DNA of 64,000 nucleotides from Spirosoma luteum DSM 19990 (GCF_000374065.1 NZ_KB893258.1:43180-107179), one strand, 5' to 3'; positions 36,234 to 45,039 are shown, numbered from the stretch's first letter. A program made the numbers and translations. Notes: generated by a model from the letters alone, not told the origin.

Positions 36234-36518
36234 AGAATTTTTTAGGGCCTTCGCCAGAAAAAAGCCCGGAGGGGCTGATTACGGAGTAAAGCCCGTTCAC
36301 TCCGTTTTCTTTAGCGAATCTGTACTTATTTTATCGTCAACTCCTGTTCACAGTCCCTTTTGCAGACGGCTGAGCATCGCTTTACAGGCTGATATATAAT
36401 GAGTAATCAACGTAAGGGTGGCCAGGTTGGTACAAAGACCCCTGTATCCTGTTGTTTTTGACCCCTTTTAGCTTTGGTAATCGGCCCTATATTTGTTGAC
36501 CGCAAACCAGTAAACAAC

Positions 36519-36980
36519 ATGCAGAAAATCACGACATTCCTGACCTTCAACGATCAGGCCGAAGAAGCCGCAAAACTCTACACCTCCGTCTTTAAAAACG
36601 CAGAAATTACCCGGATAAGCCGCTACGGGGAGGGTGCCCCGGTCCCGCCCGGAAGCGCCATATCGGTCACTTTTCAAATCGATGGGCAGGAATTTATGGC
36701 CCTGAACGGTGGTCCTCACTTCAGCTTTGCCAATGGTATCTCGCTCTTTGTGACCTGCGAAACCCAGGCCGAAGTCGATGAGTATTGGGAGAAACTGACC
36801 GATGGAGGTCAGCCCGGTCCGTGTGGGTGGCTAAAAGATAAATTCGGCGTTTCCTGGCAAATTGTCCCCTCGGCATTGGGCAGACTGTTGGGAGATAAAG
36901 ACCCGGAGAAAGCAAAACGGGTAATGCAGGCCATGCTGAAAATGTCCAAACTGGATATCCGCACGCTGGAAGAAGCCTAG
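36519..36980 (+). CDS. PhnB-like VOC-fold protein
   Basis: A 153-residue protein, beginning at ATG 36519 (MQKITTFLTFND); the longer open frame starts at TTG 36474 with 15 unrelated residues. It belongs to the PhnB/3-demethylubiquinone methyltransferase-like group of the vicinal oxygen chelate superfamily: AEEAAKLYTSVFKNAEI, the strand ISVTFQIDGQEFMALNGGPH and the end GWLKDKFGVSWQIVP. Such proteins bind metal or small ligands, and most lack a known substrate. TATATTTG at 36488-36495 is a TAnnTTTG box in front of it. A hairpin follows at 36992-37041. Confidence 0.86.
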   Translation: MQKITTFLTFNDQAEEAAKLYTSVFKNAEITRISRYGEGAPVPPGSAISVTFQIDGQEFMALNGGPHFSFANGISLFVTCETQAEVDEYWEKLTDGGQPGPCGWLKDKFGVSWQIVPSALGRLLGDKDPEKAKRVMQAMLKMSKLDIRTLEEA

Positions 36981-36991
36981 CGGATGGCAGT

Positions 36992-37041
36992 GCCTCATTT
37001 CGATCAGTCGCTTAGAATAGCCTGGCTGGTCGAAATGAGGC
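36992..37041 (+). terminator. Hairpin terminator after the VOC gene
   Basis: GCCTCATTTCGATCAG at 36992-37007 pairs with 37026-37041 at 15 of 16 positions, loop 18 bases. It lies 12 bases after the VOC stop and ends 11 bases before the -7 box of the helicase. There is no strong U-tract. Confidence 0.6.
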
Positions 37042-37052
37042 CGCCATTACGC

Positions 37053-37060
37053 TACCTTTG
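37053..37060 (+). promoter_or_regulatory. -7 box TACCTTTG four bases before a start codon
   Basis: TACCTTTG matches TAnnTTTG; only GGGC separates it from the ATG at 37065. Transcription would begin at or next to the A of the ATG, predicting a leaderless helicase mRNA. No clear -33 box was found. Confidence 0.45.
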
Positions 37061-37064
37061 GGGC

Positions 37065-38963
37065 ATGGATTACTTTAAAAAGCTGCTCGACCTGCTTAAA
37101 GGGGAACGCGAAGAAGACCGCATCCAGTACCAGAAGCTTACCCAGTCGACCAGTATTGCCGAACGCCGGGTCAATGGGCTAGCCTGGTATCCCATCGCTA
37201 TCCGGGGTTCCGAACTGGGCCGTGGTGATTACCTCACCGTCGAAGTGGAGCGGACTACCCATCCCGATATATCTCACCAGCTACGGTCCGGTATGCCCGC
37301 CGTGCTGTTCAGCAACCACGACCCCAAAACCGACCGGGTCGAAGGGACGATTTCTTTTCAGAATGGCAACCGGCTCAAACTTTCCCTGCTGACGGATGAA
37401 CTGCCCGACTGGTCGCGGGATGGCAAGCTAGGTATCGAAATGCTGTTCGACGACAAAAGTTACGACGAGATGCAGGATGCATTGAAACTTGCCAATACCA
37501 TCGCCGAAACCGGCAAGAATCGGCTGGTCAACATCCTGACCGGGCAGGCACCACCCACGTTTCACACCGAATTAGTTACCCCAACCATTCCCCGACTGAA
37601 TGACAGCCAGAACCGGGCGGTCCATAAAATACTGACGGCCAATGAACTGGCGATTGTTCACGGCCCGCCGGGAACTGGCAAAACCACTACGCTGGTGCAG
37701 GCGATTAAAGCCCTGATAAAGCAGGACCACAAGCAGGTTCTGGTGGTGGCCCCCAGTAACACCGCCGTTGATTTGCTGAGTGAAAAGCTGCACGAAGAAG
37801 GACTGAACGTATTGCGGATAGGGAACCCCAGCCGCGTGTCGGAGCGACTGACCGCTCTGACACTGGACCATAAAATGAGTGAGCACCCCCAGATGCGCGA
37901 GGCCAAAAAGCTGAAAAAGCAGGCGGCCGAGTTCAAAAACATGGCCCATAAGTACAAGCGAAGTTTCGGTAAGGCCGAGCGCGACCAGCGGAAGGCTCTA
38001 TTCGATGAAGCCCACCGGATCATGAAGGACGTTGGTAATACGGAACAGTACATCATCGACGATCTGATTAGCAAAGCACAGGTCATCACGGCGACGCTGG
38101 TGGGGTCGAATCAGTACATGGTGCGCAACCTGACGTTTCATACCGTTGTCATTGACGAAGCCGGGCAGGCACTGGAACCTGCCTGCTGGATACCCATCCT
38201 GAAAGCGCAGAAACTGGTGCTGGCGGGTGACCCGTTTCAGTTGTCGCCCACCATAAAATCAATGGAAGCGGCCCAGCAGGGGTTGAGCGTTACGCTGCTC
38301 GAAAAATGCATTGCGCTCCACCCCGAAGCGGTGAATCTGCTGGACGAGCAGTACCGGATGCACGAACAGATTATGGGGTATTCGTCGCGGGTGTTCTACG
38401 GTAATCTGTTGCGGGCGCACGCATCCGTCGCGACCCACGCGCTGTTTCCCGGCGACAGTGCCCTGTTGTTTATCGACACGGCCGGGTGTGGGTTCGACGA
38501 GAAACTGGAAGGAACCAGTTCCACTAATCCCGAAGAAGCGGCCCTGCTGGTCAAACACCTGACGCAGATGGTAACGGAATTAGGTGCACGCTACACCCCC
38601 GCCAACTTCCCGAGTATCGCCATCATTTCGCCGTATAAACAGCAACTGGCCGTGCTGAACGAGCAACTCAATCACACCCCCGAGATACAACCCTATCGGG
38701 CCAGTATGTCGTTGAACACCATCGACAGTTTTCAGGGGCAGGAACGCGACATCGTGTATATTTCCATGACCCGCAGCAATGACAGACAGGAAATTGGCTT
38801 TTTGTCGGAGATTCGTCGGATGAATGTCGCCATGACCCGGGCGCGCAAAAAACTGATCGTGATTGGTGATAGTGCTACACTGTCCAGCCTGCCGTTTTAC
38901 ACCGATTTTATCACCTACGCCGAAAGTCTGAACGCCTACCAGAGTGCCTGGGAATGGGCGTAA
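37065..38963 (+). CDS. Superfamily 1 helicase, UPF1/IGHMBP2-like
   Basis: A 632-residue helicase. ATG 37065 (MDYFKKLLDLLKGEREED) is preferred to a non-matching extension that begins at 36984. Motif I is HGPPGTGKTTTLVQAI at about residue 198, motif II VIDEAGQALEPA near 362, motif III LAGDPFQLSPT, then LLDEQYRMHEQI, and the C-terminal motifs TIDSFQGQERDIVYISM and MNVAMTRARKKLIVIGD. The N-terminal 1B-type domain precedes motif I. It should unwind DNA or RNA using ATP. Its 3' end is repeated in diverged form at 39770-39834, after a toxin-antitoxin module. Confidence 0.9.
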   Translation: MDYFKKLLDLLKGEREEDRIQYQKLTQSTSIAERRVNGLAWYPIAIRGSELGRGDYLTVEVERTTHPDISHQLRSGMPAVLFSNHDPKTDRVEGTISFQNGNRLKLSLLTDELPDWSRDGKLGIEMLFDDKSYDEMQDALKLANTIAETGKNRLVNILTGQAPPTFHTELVTPTIPRLNDSQNRAVHKILTANELAIVHGPPGTGKTTTLVQAIKALIKQDHKQVLVVAPSNTAVDLLSEKLHEEGLNVLRIGNPSRVSERLTALTLDHKMSEHPQMREAKKLKKQAAEFKNMAHKYKRSFGKAERDQRKALFDEAHRIMKDVGNTEQYIIDDLISKAQVITATLVGSNQYMVRNLTFHTVVIDEAGQALEPACWIPILKAQKLVLAGDPFQLSPTIKSMEAAQQGLSVTLLEKCIALHPEAVNLLDEQYRMHEQIMGYSSRVFYGNLLRAHASVATHALFPGDSALLFIDTAGCGFDEKLEGTSSTNPEEAALLVKHLTQMVTELGARYTPANFPSIAIISPYKQQLAVLNEQLNHTPEIQPYRASMSLNTIDSFQGQERDIVYISMTRSNDRQEIGFLSEIRRMNVAMTRARKKLIVIGDSATLSSLPFYTDFITYAESLNAYQSAWEWA

Positions 38964-39006
38964 GGTCGATCCCCTCACTCATACCAACGCGTTTAGCACG
39001 CTCAAG

Positions 39007-39447
39007 CTAACGAGATGGTAGTTGGGTAGGCAAACCTTCGATGTCAAAAAGTGATTGCAATAATTTGTCGGCAGTGAGGAAAAGATTTCCCTTTTGAACC
39101 AGAGACAAAGCCGTTGACAGTTGAATAGCGCCCAACGTTCTAAGGCTCTTCTTTCCGTGTGTCAACAAGAGGATTCTTGCCTGTTCAACGATGATACTAT
39201 CGAGGGATATAAACGTGTATTTTGCAAAATCAGACTCAAACAGGGCCAGCGTTGTCTGCGCTTCCAACTCAGTAACTTCTTTAGTCCGGACCTTCTTCCA
39301 GAATGTTGACGCAAATTCTACTTTAGTCAATTCCGAAAGGAAAATAGTCGTGATTTTTACGGTTGAGAAAAGAGATTCAAGGACTTAGGTATCAGATTCT
39401 TTGTGGTATAGCTTAATCAGTGAGGACGTATCCAGAAATAACCTCAT
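39007..39447 (-). pseudogene. Decayed VapC-like PIN-domain toxin (internal stop and lost catalytic Asp)
   Basis: Translation from ATG 39445-39447 gives MRLFLDTSSLIKLYHKESDT, then a TAA at 39385-39387 (codon 21), then the same frame resumes VLESLFSTVKITTIFLSELT and continues to the stop at 39007. This is a PIN toxin of about 145 residues. The first acid D6 and E44 are kept, but the third site, usually LDAIxLA, reads LGAIQLS: Gly at codon 106 (39130-39132), one base away from Asp. Two independent lesions make an active toxin unlikely unless the stop is read through or translation restarts. Its ATG overlaps the antitoxin stop by four bases. A sequencing error could explain the stop but not the Gly. 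Confidence 0.85.
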
Positions 39448-39674
39448 ACCGTTGCTCGTCTTTCTTCAACAACGGCTTCACTGAAAGAACCTTTGACATT
39501 TTCCAGGTTCTGTTGACTCTTTGAAAAAGAGAAGTCGGTAATCGAAAATCCTGTCTCAGAGGCCACTTCTACATCTTCCAAAAACGTGACGATAACTTTG
39601 ACGGGATTATCCGTTGGATAATCCTTATCAAGTTTTACGTACCCATTCTGGTAAGTTCCTACAACGGCAACCAT
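39444..39674 (-). CDS. Antitoxin of a VapBC-like pair
   Basis: A 76-residue protein: MVAVVGTYQNGYVKLDKDYP then a beta strand VKVIVTFLEDVEV and a disordered tail with KGSFSEAVVEERRATV. The order is strand-rich N-terminus with acidic tail, and the position just before a PIN toxin with an ATGA overlap mark it as the antitoxin. The tail would wrap the toxin and the N-part bind the operator. It is intact although the toxin is broken. The local base composition is lower in G+C than the flanks, suggesting it was acquired with the module. Confidence 0.75.
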   Translation of the reverse strand: MVAVVGTYQNGYVKLDKDYPTDNPVKVIVTFLEDVEVASETGFSITDFSFSKSQQNLENVKGSFSEAVVEERRATV

Positions 39675-39769
39675 AATTTTATTGATTCAGGTTCTCACTG
39701 ATTTTATCAAAGATACAAGAAATGCTCGATTGAGGCTATGCAATTCTATCGGTTATCAGGTTGACTAAC

Positions 39770-39834
39770 GCACCAATTTTATCACTTACGCCGAAGGACT
39801 GAACGCATACCAGAGCGACCGGGAATGAGCGTAA
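39770..39834 (+). pseudogene. Diverged second copy of the helicase 3' end
   Basis: Aligned without gaps to 38899-38963 (the end of the helicase gene), these 65 bases agree at about 54 positions, and the reading FITYAEGLNAYQS followed by a stop mirrors helicase FITYAESLNAYQS. The two copies flank the toxin-antitoxin module like a direct repeat. It is not a functional gene. Confidence 0.85.
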
Positions 39835-39951
39835 TCAGAGCCTGGCGATATTTCAGGCGTTAGGAGCAGTCGCTTACGGTAAATGTGCCGATATTGCCAA
39901 AGCAACGGTACGAGCTGCCTGAACCTGAAAAACCAGCACCCAAAACCCCCT

Positions 39952-41313
39952 ATGTCTGAAAGTAATCCACTACCGGAATCCTCCCTTACACCAGACGAGC
40001 AGGACAAGCTTCGGGAGTTAACCGCCCAGAGCTGGAACCTCGAACTAGCCATTTCGGGCGTCGCCATGTTCGCCATTCTGCAATTGCCCGATCTGTTGGA
40101 GTCTGCGTTTGGCTACCTCCGGTATAACTACATGACCCATACCGATGGCGTAGCGGCCATGTTGCCGTCGCTGGCCTACAGCCTGATCCGGGCCACTTGT
40201 CACGTCCTGTTTGCGGCTTTTCTGGCCAATTTTGTGATGCGGGCGTTTTGGGTCGGGCTGGTGGGGTTACTGGCCGTTTTTCCGTCCGGCATCCGCTACG
40301 ACCGTATTCCGTTTTCAACGCCCTACGCGCAACAACGCATGGCCGACGAACTTGGTCCGCTGGACCGTTATATTCTCTGGCTCGACAAACGGTGCAACAT
40401 CGTGTTTGCCCTCGCCTTTCAGTTTGTATTTTTTCTGATCGTGGTAGCTGTACTCTATATGCTGGGGCTACTAATCTACTTAACTGTTCAACCCAATGTA
40501 CCCGCCGACGTTTGGTTTGGGGTCAAAATTGCCCTGGGTACGCTGGTGGCTGTGTTCTACATAGCCATTATCGTGCTGAGTCAGAAGAAGATAAAAGAAA
40601 CCCCCAGGGGCATTCAACTCAATTACCGGTTAACTAAGCTGATGCAATTGATGATGCTGGGTACGTACAGACACACGTCCTACGTCACCAACACGTTTTA
40701 CAGCAACATCCGGCCCGGTAAGCTGTTTCAGACATTTGCACTATTTATGGTGGTGTTTTTTGTCACGTTTGTGCTCGAATACACCGCCGATATAGCCAAA
40801 AGCAATGGTCGGGCATCGCTATTTAACAGTCGTCATCTCTACGAGGCTCGTGTCGATAGTCTATATATTAGTCCTGCATCCTACGATAGCCAAAGGCAGG
40901 AAGATGCTTTCATCGATGTGGCTTCCATCCAGTCAGATATAATTAGGGAGCCCTACCTGCGGCTGTTCATTTCGTATCCCAAAGCCCTCGACACACTGCT
41001 CACACAAGTAGCTGCCAAACCCATCTGGAGCGATACACTGCCCAGAAAGGAGCGTCGCCGACTGTTTGCCACCTGGAGCCGACAGCAGATCCGTGACCTG
41101 ATTCGTATCACCGTCAACGATTCGGTCTACACCCAGCCCGACCTTTTCTTTACCAAAGCCGGAACACAGGAGCAACGAGGCTGGCAGACGGTACTGGTTC
41201 CCGGTAACCTGAAAACGGGCAGTAACCTACTCCGTGTGTCTGTGCAGGACCCCCGAAAAAAAGAACCCGACGAACTGGTGACTATTCCGTTCTGGTACGT
41301 ACCCGAGCCGTAG
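39952..41313 (+). CDS. Multi-pass membrane protein of unknown function
   Basis: A 453-residue membrane protein. I start it at ATG 39952 (MSESNPLPESSLTPDEQDKL); the frame extends upstream for 23 residues with no sign of homology. Helices are seen near residues 33-50, 75-110 (two close helices), 155-185 and 195-220, and another near 270-290 (LFQTFALFMVVFFVTFVLEY). The last 160 residues are soluble, with a beta-rich end (TVLVPGNLKTGSNLLRVSVQ). I do not recognise the family. It stands alone between two helicase fragments. No regulator is adjacent. Confidence 0.75.
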   Translation: MSESNPLPESSLTPDEQDKLRELTAQSWNLELAISGVAMFAILQLPDLLESAFGYLRYNYMTHTDGVAAMLPSLAYSLIRATCHVLFAAFLANFVMRAFWVGLVGLLAVFPSGIRYDRIPFSTPYAQQRMADELGPLDRYILWLDKRCNIVFALAFQFVFFLIVVAVLYMLGLLIYLTVQPNVPADVWFGVKIALGTLVAVFYIAIIVLSQKKIKETPRGIQLNYRLTKLMQLMMLGTYRHTSYVTNTFYSNIRPGKLFQTFALFMVVFFVTFVLEYTADIAKSNGRASLFNSRHLYEARVDSLYISPASYDSQRQEDAFIDVASIQSDIIREPYLRLFISYPKALDTLLTQVAAKPIWSDTLPRKERRRLFATWSRQQIRDLIRITVNDSVYTQPDLFFTKAGTQEQRGWQTVLVPGNLKTGSNLLRVSVQDPRKKEPDELVTIPFWYVPEP

Positions 41314-41349
41314 CCTACCCACCCGTGACTATAAATCCTTTTTCCTGGT

Positions 41350-41400
41350 TTTCAGAAGCGATACATCGTCTACATCTCCGTACCCCGCAACAACGACAGG
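41350..41400 (+). pseudogene. Scrap of a helicase motif region
   Basis: Translated in one frame the bases read FQKRYIVYISVPRNNDR, close to the helicase motif FQGQERDIVYISMTRSNDR at about 38731-38790. No longer open frame surrounds it. It looks like a decayed internal piece of a second helicase gene, a further trace of rearrangement around this locus. Confidence 0.6.
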
Positions 41401-41562
41401 CTTGCCGAACGTCACCCAGACAAACGGCATGGCGCTTACTGGCCAATGCTGGTTCGATACCATCAGGTATCAGCAAGTGCTGGAAGATGAACTATTGTTT
41501 GTGAGGTAACTAAAACACAGTTCATACCTTTACGGTCTATTTACGTAAATGTCTCAGTTTGT

Positions 41563-42576
41563 ATGAAAGCCGTTGGATTCAACACCTCCTTACCCATTAC
41601 CGATCAGCATAGTTTTATTGACGTCGACATTGAAAAACCAGTGCCCGCCGGATACGACCTGCTGGTGAAGATACAGGCGATTTCTGTCAATCCGGTCGAT
41701 TACAAAGTCCGGCAGAATTCGGCTAAGGATACCGTGCTCGATGCCCCCAAAATCATTGGCTGGGATGCGGTTGGTATGGTAGAGCAGGTGGGCGAAAATG
41801 TAACCCTGTTCAAGGTTGGGGATGCCGTCTATTACGCTGGCGACATAACAAAATCGGGCAGCTACGCCGAATACCAGGTTATCGACGAACGGCTGGTCGG
41901 TAAGAAACCGGCTAACCTATCGCTCGAAGAGTCAGCCGGTATTCCGCTGGTTGCCCTGACGGCCTGGGAGATATTCTTCGACCGGATGCGGCTGAGTCCC
42001 GAACGGGATGCGGGTAAGACGATCCTCATCATTGGTGGTGCTGGTGGGGTTGGCTCGATAGCGATTCAGCTCGCTAAAAAATTGCTGGGCCTCCGGGTCA
42101 TTACAACAGCATCGCGCCCCGAAACAACGGACTGGTGTCTTAAAATGGGTGCCGATAGGGTGGTGAACCATAAAGATTTAGTGAATGAAATCCGGCAGCA
42201 GGGTGTGCAGCACGTCGACTACATTGTGGACTTTGTGGATACCAACGGGTACTGGGATGCTATGACCGAACTGATCAAACCGCAGGGGCACATTGCCTCC
42301 ATTACGGGCAGTGCCGAGCCGGTTGTACTGAACAAGTTGAAAAGCAAAAGCGTAACGTTTTCCTGGGAGCTGATGTTTACCCGGTCCTCGTACCAGACCG
42401 ATGACATGATTGAACAGCACCGCATCCTGAACCGCGTCGCTGCGTTGTACGATTCGGGTACACTGATTCCGATAGTGAATAAGGTGTTGAATGGCCTGTC
42501 GGCCGACACGGTCAAGAGTGCGCACACGCAACTGGAGTCCGGGACAACTATCGGTAAACTGGTTATTGTGTTTTGA
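41563..42576 (+). CDS. Zinc-type alcohol dehydrogenase family protein (quinone-reductase-like)
   Basis: A 337-residue medium-chain dehydrogenase/reductase. The N-terminal GroES-like domain has ISVNPVDYKVRQ and KIIGWDAVGMVEQVGENV, and the Rossmann domain carries the dinucleotide motif IIGGAGGVGSIAIQLAKKLL near residue 153. The zinc ligands of classical alcohol dehydrogenases are absent, so it is the zinc-independent quinone oxidoreductase-like branch, NADPH-dependent. The specific substrate is unknown. ATG 41563 begins the protein at the usual MKAVGF position. It is followed by genes on the opposite strand. Confidence 0.88.
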   Translation: MKAVGFNTSLPITDQHSFIDVDIEKPVPAGYDLLVKIQAISVNPVDYKVRQNSAKDTVLDAPKIIGWDAVGMVEQVGENVTLFKVGDAVYYAGDITKSGSYAEYQVIDERLVGKKPANLSLEESAGIPLVALTAWEIFFDRMRLSPERDAGKTILIIGGAGGVGSIAIQLAKKLLGLRVITTASRPETTDWCLKMGADRVVNHKDLVNEIRQQGVQHVDYIVDFVDTNGYWDAMTELIKPQGHIASITGSAEPVVLNKLKSKSVTFSWELMFTRSSYQTDDMIEQHRILNRVAALYDSGTLIPIVNKVLNGLSADTVKSAHTQLESGTTIGKLVIVF

Positions 42577-42634
42577 CGGAGGCATTCTGTATGGGTTATC
42601 CCGCCGACCGCTGAGGGTGTTTTTGGACGTTACT

Positions 42635-42946
42635 TCAGTCCTGATGATGGGCTACATAAATCGCTACCAGATGCTCGAATTGGCTAAGGTATGCGTGAAC
42701 AGTCGCCCGCATATCGTTGGGCTTCTGACTTCTTTTCTGCAAATCCGGGTAACTTATGTCGGAGTTATTTTGCCCAACATGATGGACACCGTATGCCAGC
42801 AACTTCCTAAGCAGCAGAAAAACCGTGTTCCAGTCCGGGAACTCCTGATCGAGACCCGGCAACTGCTTTTGGGTTTCTCCGGATTTAACCCTGTCAATAT
42901 AGCGTCTGATTACGTCGACCTCCGGTTGACTAGATTCTATTGTCAT
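42635..42946 (-). CDS. Small hypothetical protein downstream of the AraC-type regulator
   Basis: A 103-residue protein (MTIESSQPEVDVIRRYIDRV, then KSGETQKQLPGLDQEFPDWN and TVFLLLRKLLAYGVHHVGQN). It has an amphipathic mid-helix and no signal peptide. It begins at ATG 42944-42946, 26 bases after the stop of the AraC-type regulator gene, on the same strand, so it may be co-transcribed with it. I do not recognise a family. A plus-strand frame of 200 codons overlaps it but begins inside the dehydrogenase gene and is less convincing. Confidence 0.5.
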   Translation of the reverse strand: MTIESSQPEVDVIRRYIDRVKSGETQKQLPGLDQEFPDWNTVFLLLRKLLAYGVHHVGQNNSDISYPDLQKRSQKPNDMRATVHAYLSQFEHLVAIYVAHHQD

Positions 42947-42972
42947 AGACTGGCGGTTTCAGCCGTTAAAAA

Positions 42973-43818
42973 TTACGTTAGGTGCCGTTTCTTAAACTGT
43001 AGCGGATTTTCACCGGTAACGCGCCGGAATATTTTGTTGAAATACGACATACTTTCGAACCCGCAGGCGAAACAGGCTTCGGATACGGTGTGATCCAGCA
43101 GTAGCAGTTTTTGCGCCTGATTGATGCGGTACTGGTTCAAAAACTGGGTAAACGTCAGGTGAGTCATTCGTTTGAAGTAGCGGCAGAAAGCAGCTTCTGT
43201 CAGGCTGGCTAAGGCAGCTACTTCGGTAATGTCAATCTTGCGGGCGTACTGCTCCGCGATAAACTGATTGACCCGCTTTAACCGCTGCTGCTCTTTCAGG
43301 TTGTACGCGCTGGCTACGGCCTGCCCATGAAGGGAGGTGTACTCGGTACTGACCGCGAGTTGCTGGAAAATGTTCAACAGCAGGAGTAGTCGCTCGAAGG
43401 CGGGCAGGTCGGCTAACTGACTGAGTTTTTCGCCCACCCGCTGTTTAGTCTCTCCGTGAAACGATACCCCTGACCGCGCCCGGTCAAACAGGGCGCAGAT
43501 GGCTGTGAATTCGGGCGCCTGCCAGAATGTTTCGCCCAGAAAGGTTTCTTTCAGCTGCACCACCACCTCCCGGTGGTCGGTGGTTACGCCGTAATCGAAG
43601 TTGAGGTGGGGCACGTTGGGACCAATAAAAACCAGGTCGCTGCCCTCATAGCGCGAAATATGGTTACCCACGTGGCGGGTGCCGCTGGCGCCCTCGATGA
43701 ACACAATTTCGTATTCGGGATGGTAGTGCCACAGGAAAACATCACTCAGCCGGGGTGTAACCAGCAGGTGAAACGAACTATCGGCATCCGGGCTTATTTG
43801 TTCCAGCGCACTCTTCAT
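42973..43818 (-). CDS. AraC-family transcriptional regulator
   Basis: A 281-residue regulator. The N-terminal cupin-type ligand domain covers about residues 15-110 (FLWHYHPEYEIVFIEGASGT, then GSDLVFIGPNVPHLNFDYG). The C-terminal double helix-turn-helix is at about 185-281 (YARKIDITEVAALASLTEAA, FCRYFKRMTHLTFTQFLNQY, ACFACGFESMSYFNKIFRRV). It is divergent from the dioxygenase gene across 153 bases, which carry repeated AAAATGGCC motifs, so it very likely controls that gene and itself. The ligand is unknown; the histidine pair HYHPEYE could bind metal or sugar. Confidence 0.9.
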   Translation of the reverse strand: MKSALEQISPDADSSFHLLVTPRLSDVFLWHYHPEYEIVFIEGASGTRHVGNHISRYEGSDLVFIGPNVPHLNFDYGVTTDHREVVVQLKETFLGETFWQAPEFTAICALFDRARSGVSFHGETKQRVGEKLSQLADLPAFERLLLLLNIFQQLAVSTEYTSLHGQAVASAYNLKEQQRLKRVNQFIAEQYARKIDITEVAALASLTEAAFCRYFKRMTHLTFTQFLNQYRINQAQKLLLLDHTVSEACFACGFESMSYFNKIFRRVTGENPLQFKKRHLT

Positions 43819-43838
43819 ACAGCAGACGATTTTGCCAT

Positions 43839-43898
43839 AAAATGGCCTGGTAAGTGTCGAAACAGGATAACAAGAGCAATATAGTGCAAAAAATGGCC
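43839..43898. promoter_or_regulatory. Direct repeats AAAATGGCC in the AraC/dioxygenase gap
   Basis: AAAATGGCC is found at 43839-43847 and 43890-43898, in the same orientation and 51 bases apart, about five helical turns. TTGCCAT at 43832-43838 is a partial inverse copy. A looped pair of half-sites is the classic design for AraC-type proteins. Confidence 0.45.
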
Positions 43899-43971
43899 AG
43901 TTTTGTCGTAACAGCTACCCTGCCGGTAAACTACCTTTGTTACAACAAAATCACGTCTAAACACTATTGAC

Positions 43972-44982
43972 ATGGAAGCAACGCCAGCCACAATAACACC
44001 TACAATGGCTCAAAGCATGGCCCCTACTAATGCGCATAAAGACATTCCGGGCAACCCATCAACGGCGACCAGCAGTAAACTAAGCCTCAGCGACCGTAGT
44101 GGAAACGACGCCGACCAGCCCTTGCGGGTGCTGTCGGAAGCCGACTGGAAATTCTGGAAAGAAAACGGGTATATCGTCATCAAACAGGCCGTTCCCCGCC
44201 AACAGGCTGAGCGGCTGGCTAATTTCCTATGGGAATTTGAGGAAAAAGATCCCAATGACAACACCACCTGGTACGCACCACCCCGTGCCGAGATGAAAAT
44301 GAAAGAACTGGCCGGTACCGGTATGGTCGAACTGTACAATCACCAGTACGAGTGGGATAACCGGCAGACGCAGCGGGTCTACGATGCGTTTGTCGATGTA
44401 TGGGGTACCGAAAAGCTCTGGGTCACCATCGACCGGGCCAATCTGAACCTGCCGTTGCGCCCTGAAGACACCTTTAAGGGTTTTATTCACTGGGATTACG
44501 ACCCCGAAACCCGGCCGCAAAACGTGCAGGGCGTACTGGCCCTGGCCGATCAGAACGACGAAAACATGGGCGGCTTTCAGTGCATTCCTGAACTTTACCG
44601 CACTTACGATACCTGGAAACTTTCCCAGCCCGAAGACCGTAATCACTTCAAACCCGACGTTACAGGCTTGGAAGACAAGCTGGTAAAGGTAAAAATGGAT
44701 GCGGGCGACCTGTTGATTTTTAACAGCACTCAGCCCCACGGCATCCGGCCCAACCGTTCCGGCAATAAGGTGCGGATAGCGCAATATATTTCCATGATGC
44801 CCGCCGAAGAAGATAACGAAGCCCTGCGGCAGTGGCGCATTACCTCCTGGCGCGACCGGGTAGCCCCAGAAGGGTATGCTTTCCCCGGCGACCCGCGTAA
44901 CTGGGAACGGGACCGCCACCAAACCGCTGAGCTGAACGAACTGGGCCGTAAACTCCTCGGTCTCGACTCGTGGGAGGAGTAG
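43972..44982 (+). CDS. Phytanoyl-CoA dioxygenase family protein
   Basis: A 336-residue Fe(II)/2-oxoglutarate-dependent oxygenase. The iron ligands are His173 and Asp175 in FIHWDYDPET and the distal His256 in NSTQPHGIRPNRS, with an arginine (RPNRSG) for 2-oxoglutarate binding. The first 50 residues are a low-complexity, Thr/Ala-rich extension with no homology. Substrates in this family range from lipids to ectoine-type compounds and secondary metabolites; none can be assigned here. The divergent AraC-type gene is the likely controller. TACCTTTG at 43932-43939 is a -7 box candidate, 32 bases before the ATG. Confidence 0.85.
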   Translation: MEATPATITPTMAQSMAPTNAHKDIPGNPSTATSSKLSLSDRSGNDADQPLRVLSEADWKFWKENGYIVIKQAVPRQQAERLANFLWEFEEKDPNDNTTWYAPPRAEMKMKELAGTGMVELYNHQYEWDNRQTQRVYDAFVDVWGTEKLWVTIDRANLNLPLRPEDTFKGFIHWDYDPETRPQNVQGVLALADQNDENMGGFQCIPELYRTYDTWKLSQPEDRNHFKPDVTGLEDKLVKVKMDAGDLLIFNSTQPHGIRPNRSGNKVRIAQYISMMPAEEDNEALRQWRITSWRDRVAPEGYAFPGDPRNWERDRHQTAELNELGRKLLGLDSWEE

Positions 44983-45039
44983 GGGATGAGTTGGTAGAAA
45001 AAACGGTTTGTGCACAGAAGGATGTTTAAGCCCCTTTCA

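Noticed and set aside
41314..41562. Possible functional helicase exon or small gene
   Set aside because: Only a 17-codon match remains and no open frame extends it.
42491..43093. 200-codon plus-strand frame
   Set aside because: Starts inside the dehydrogenase gene and overlaps the end of the AraC-type gene; the opposite frame at 42635-42946 has a better start and an operon-like position.
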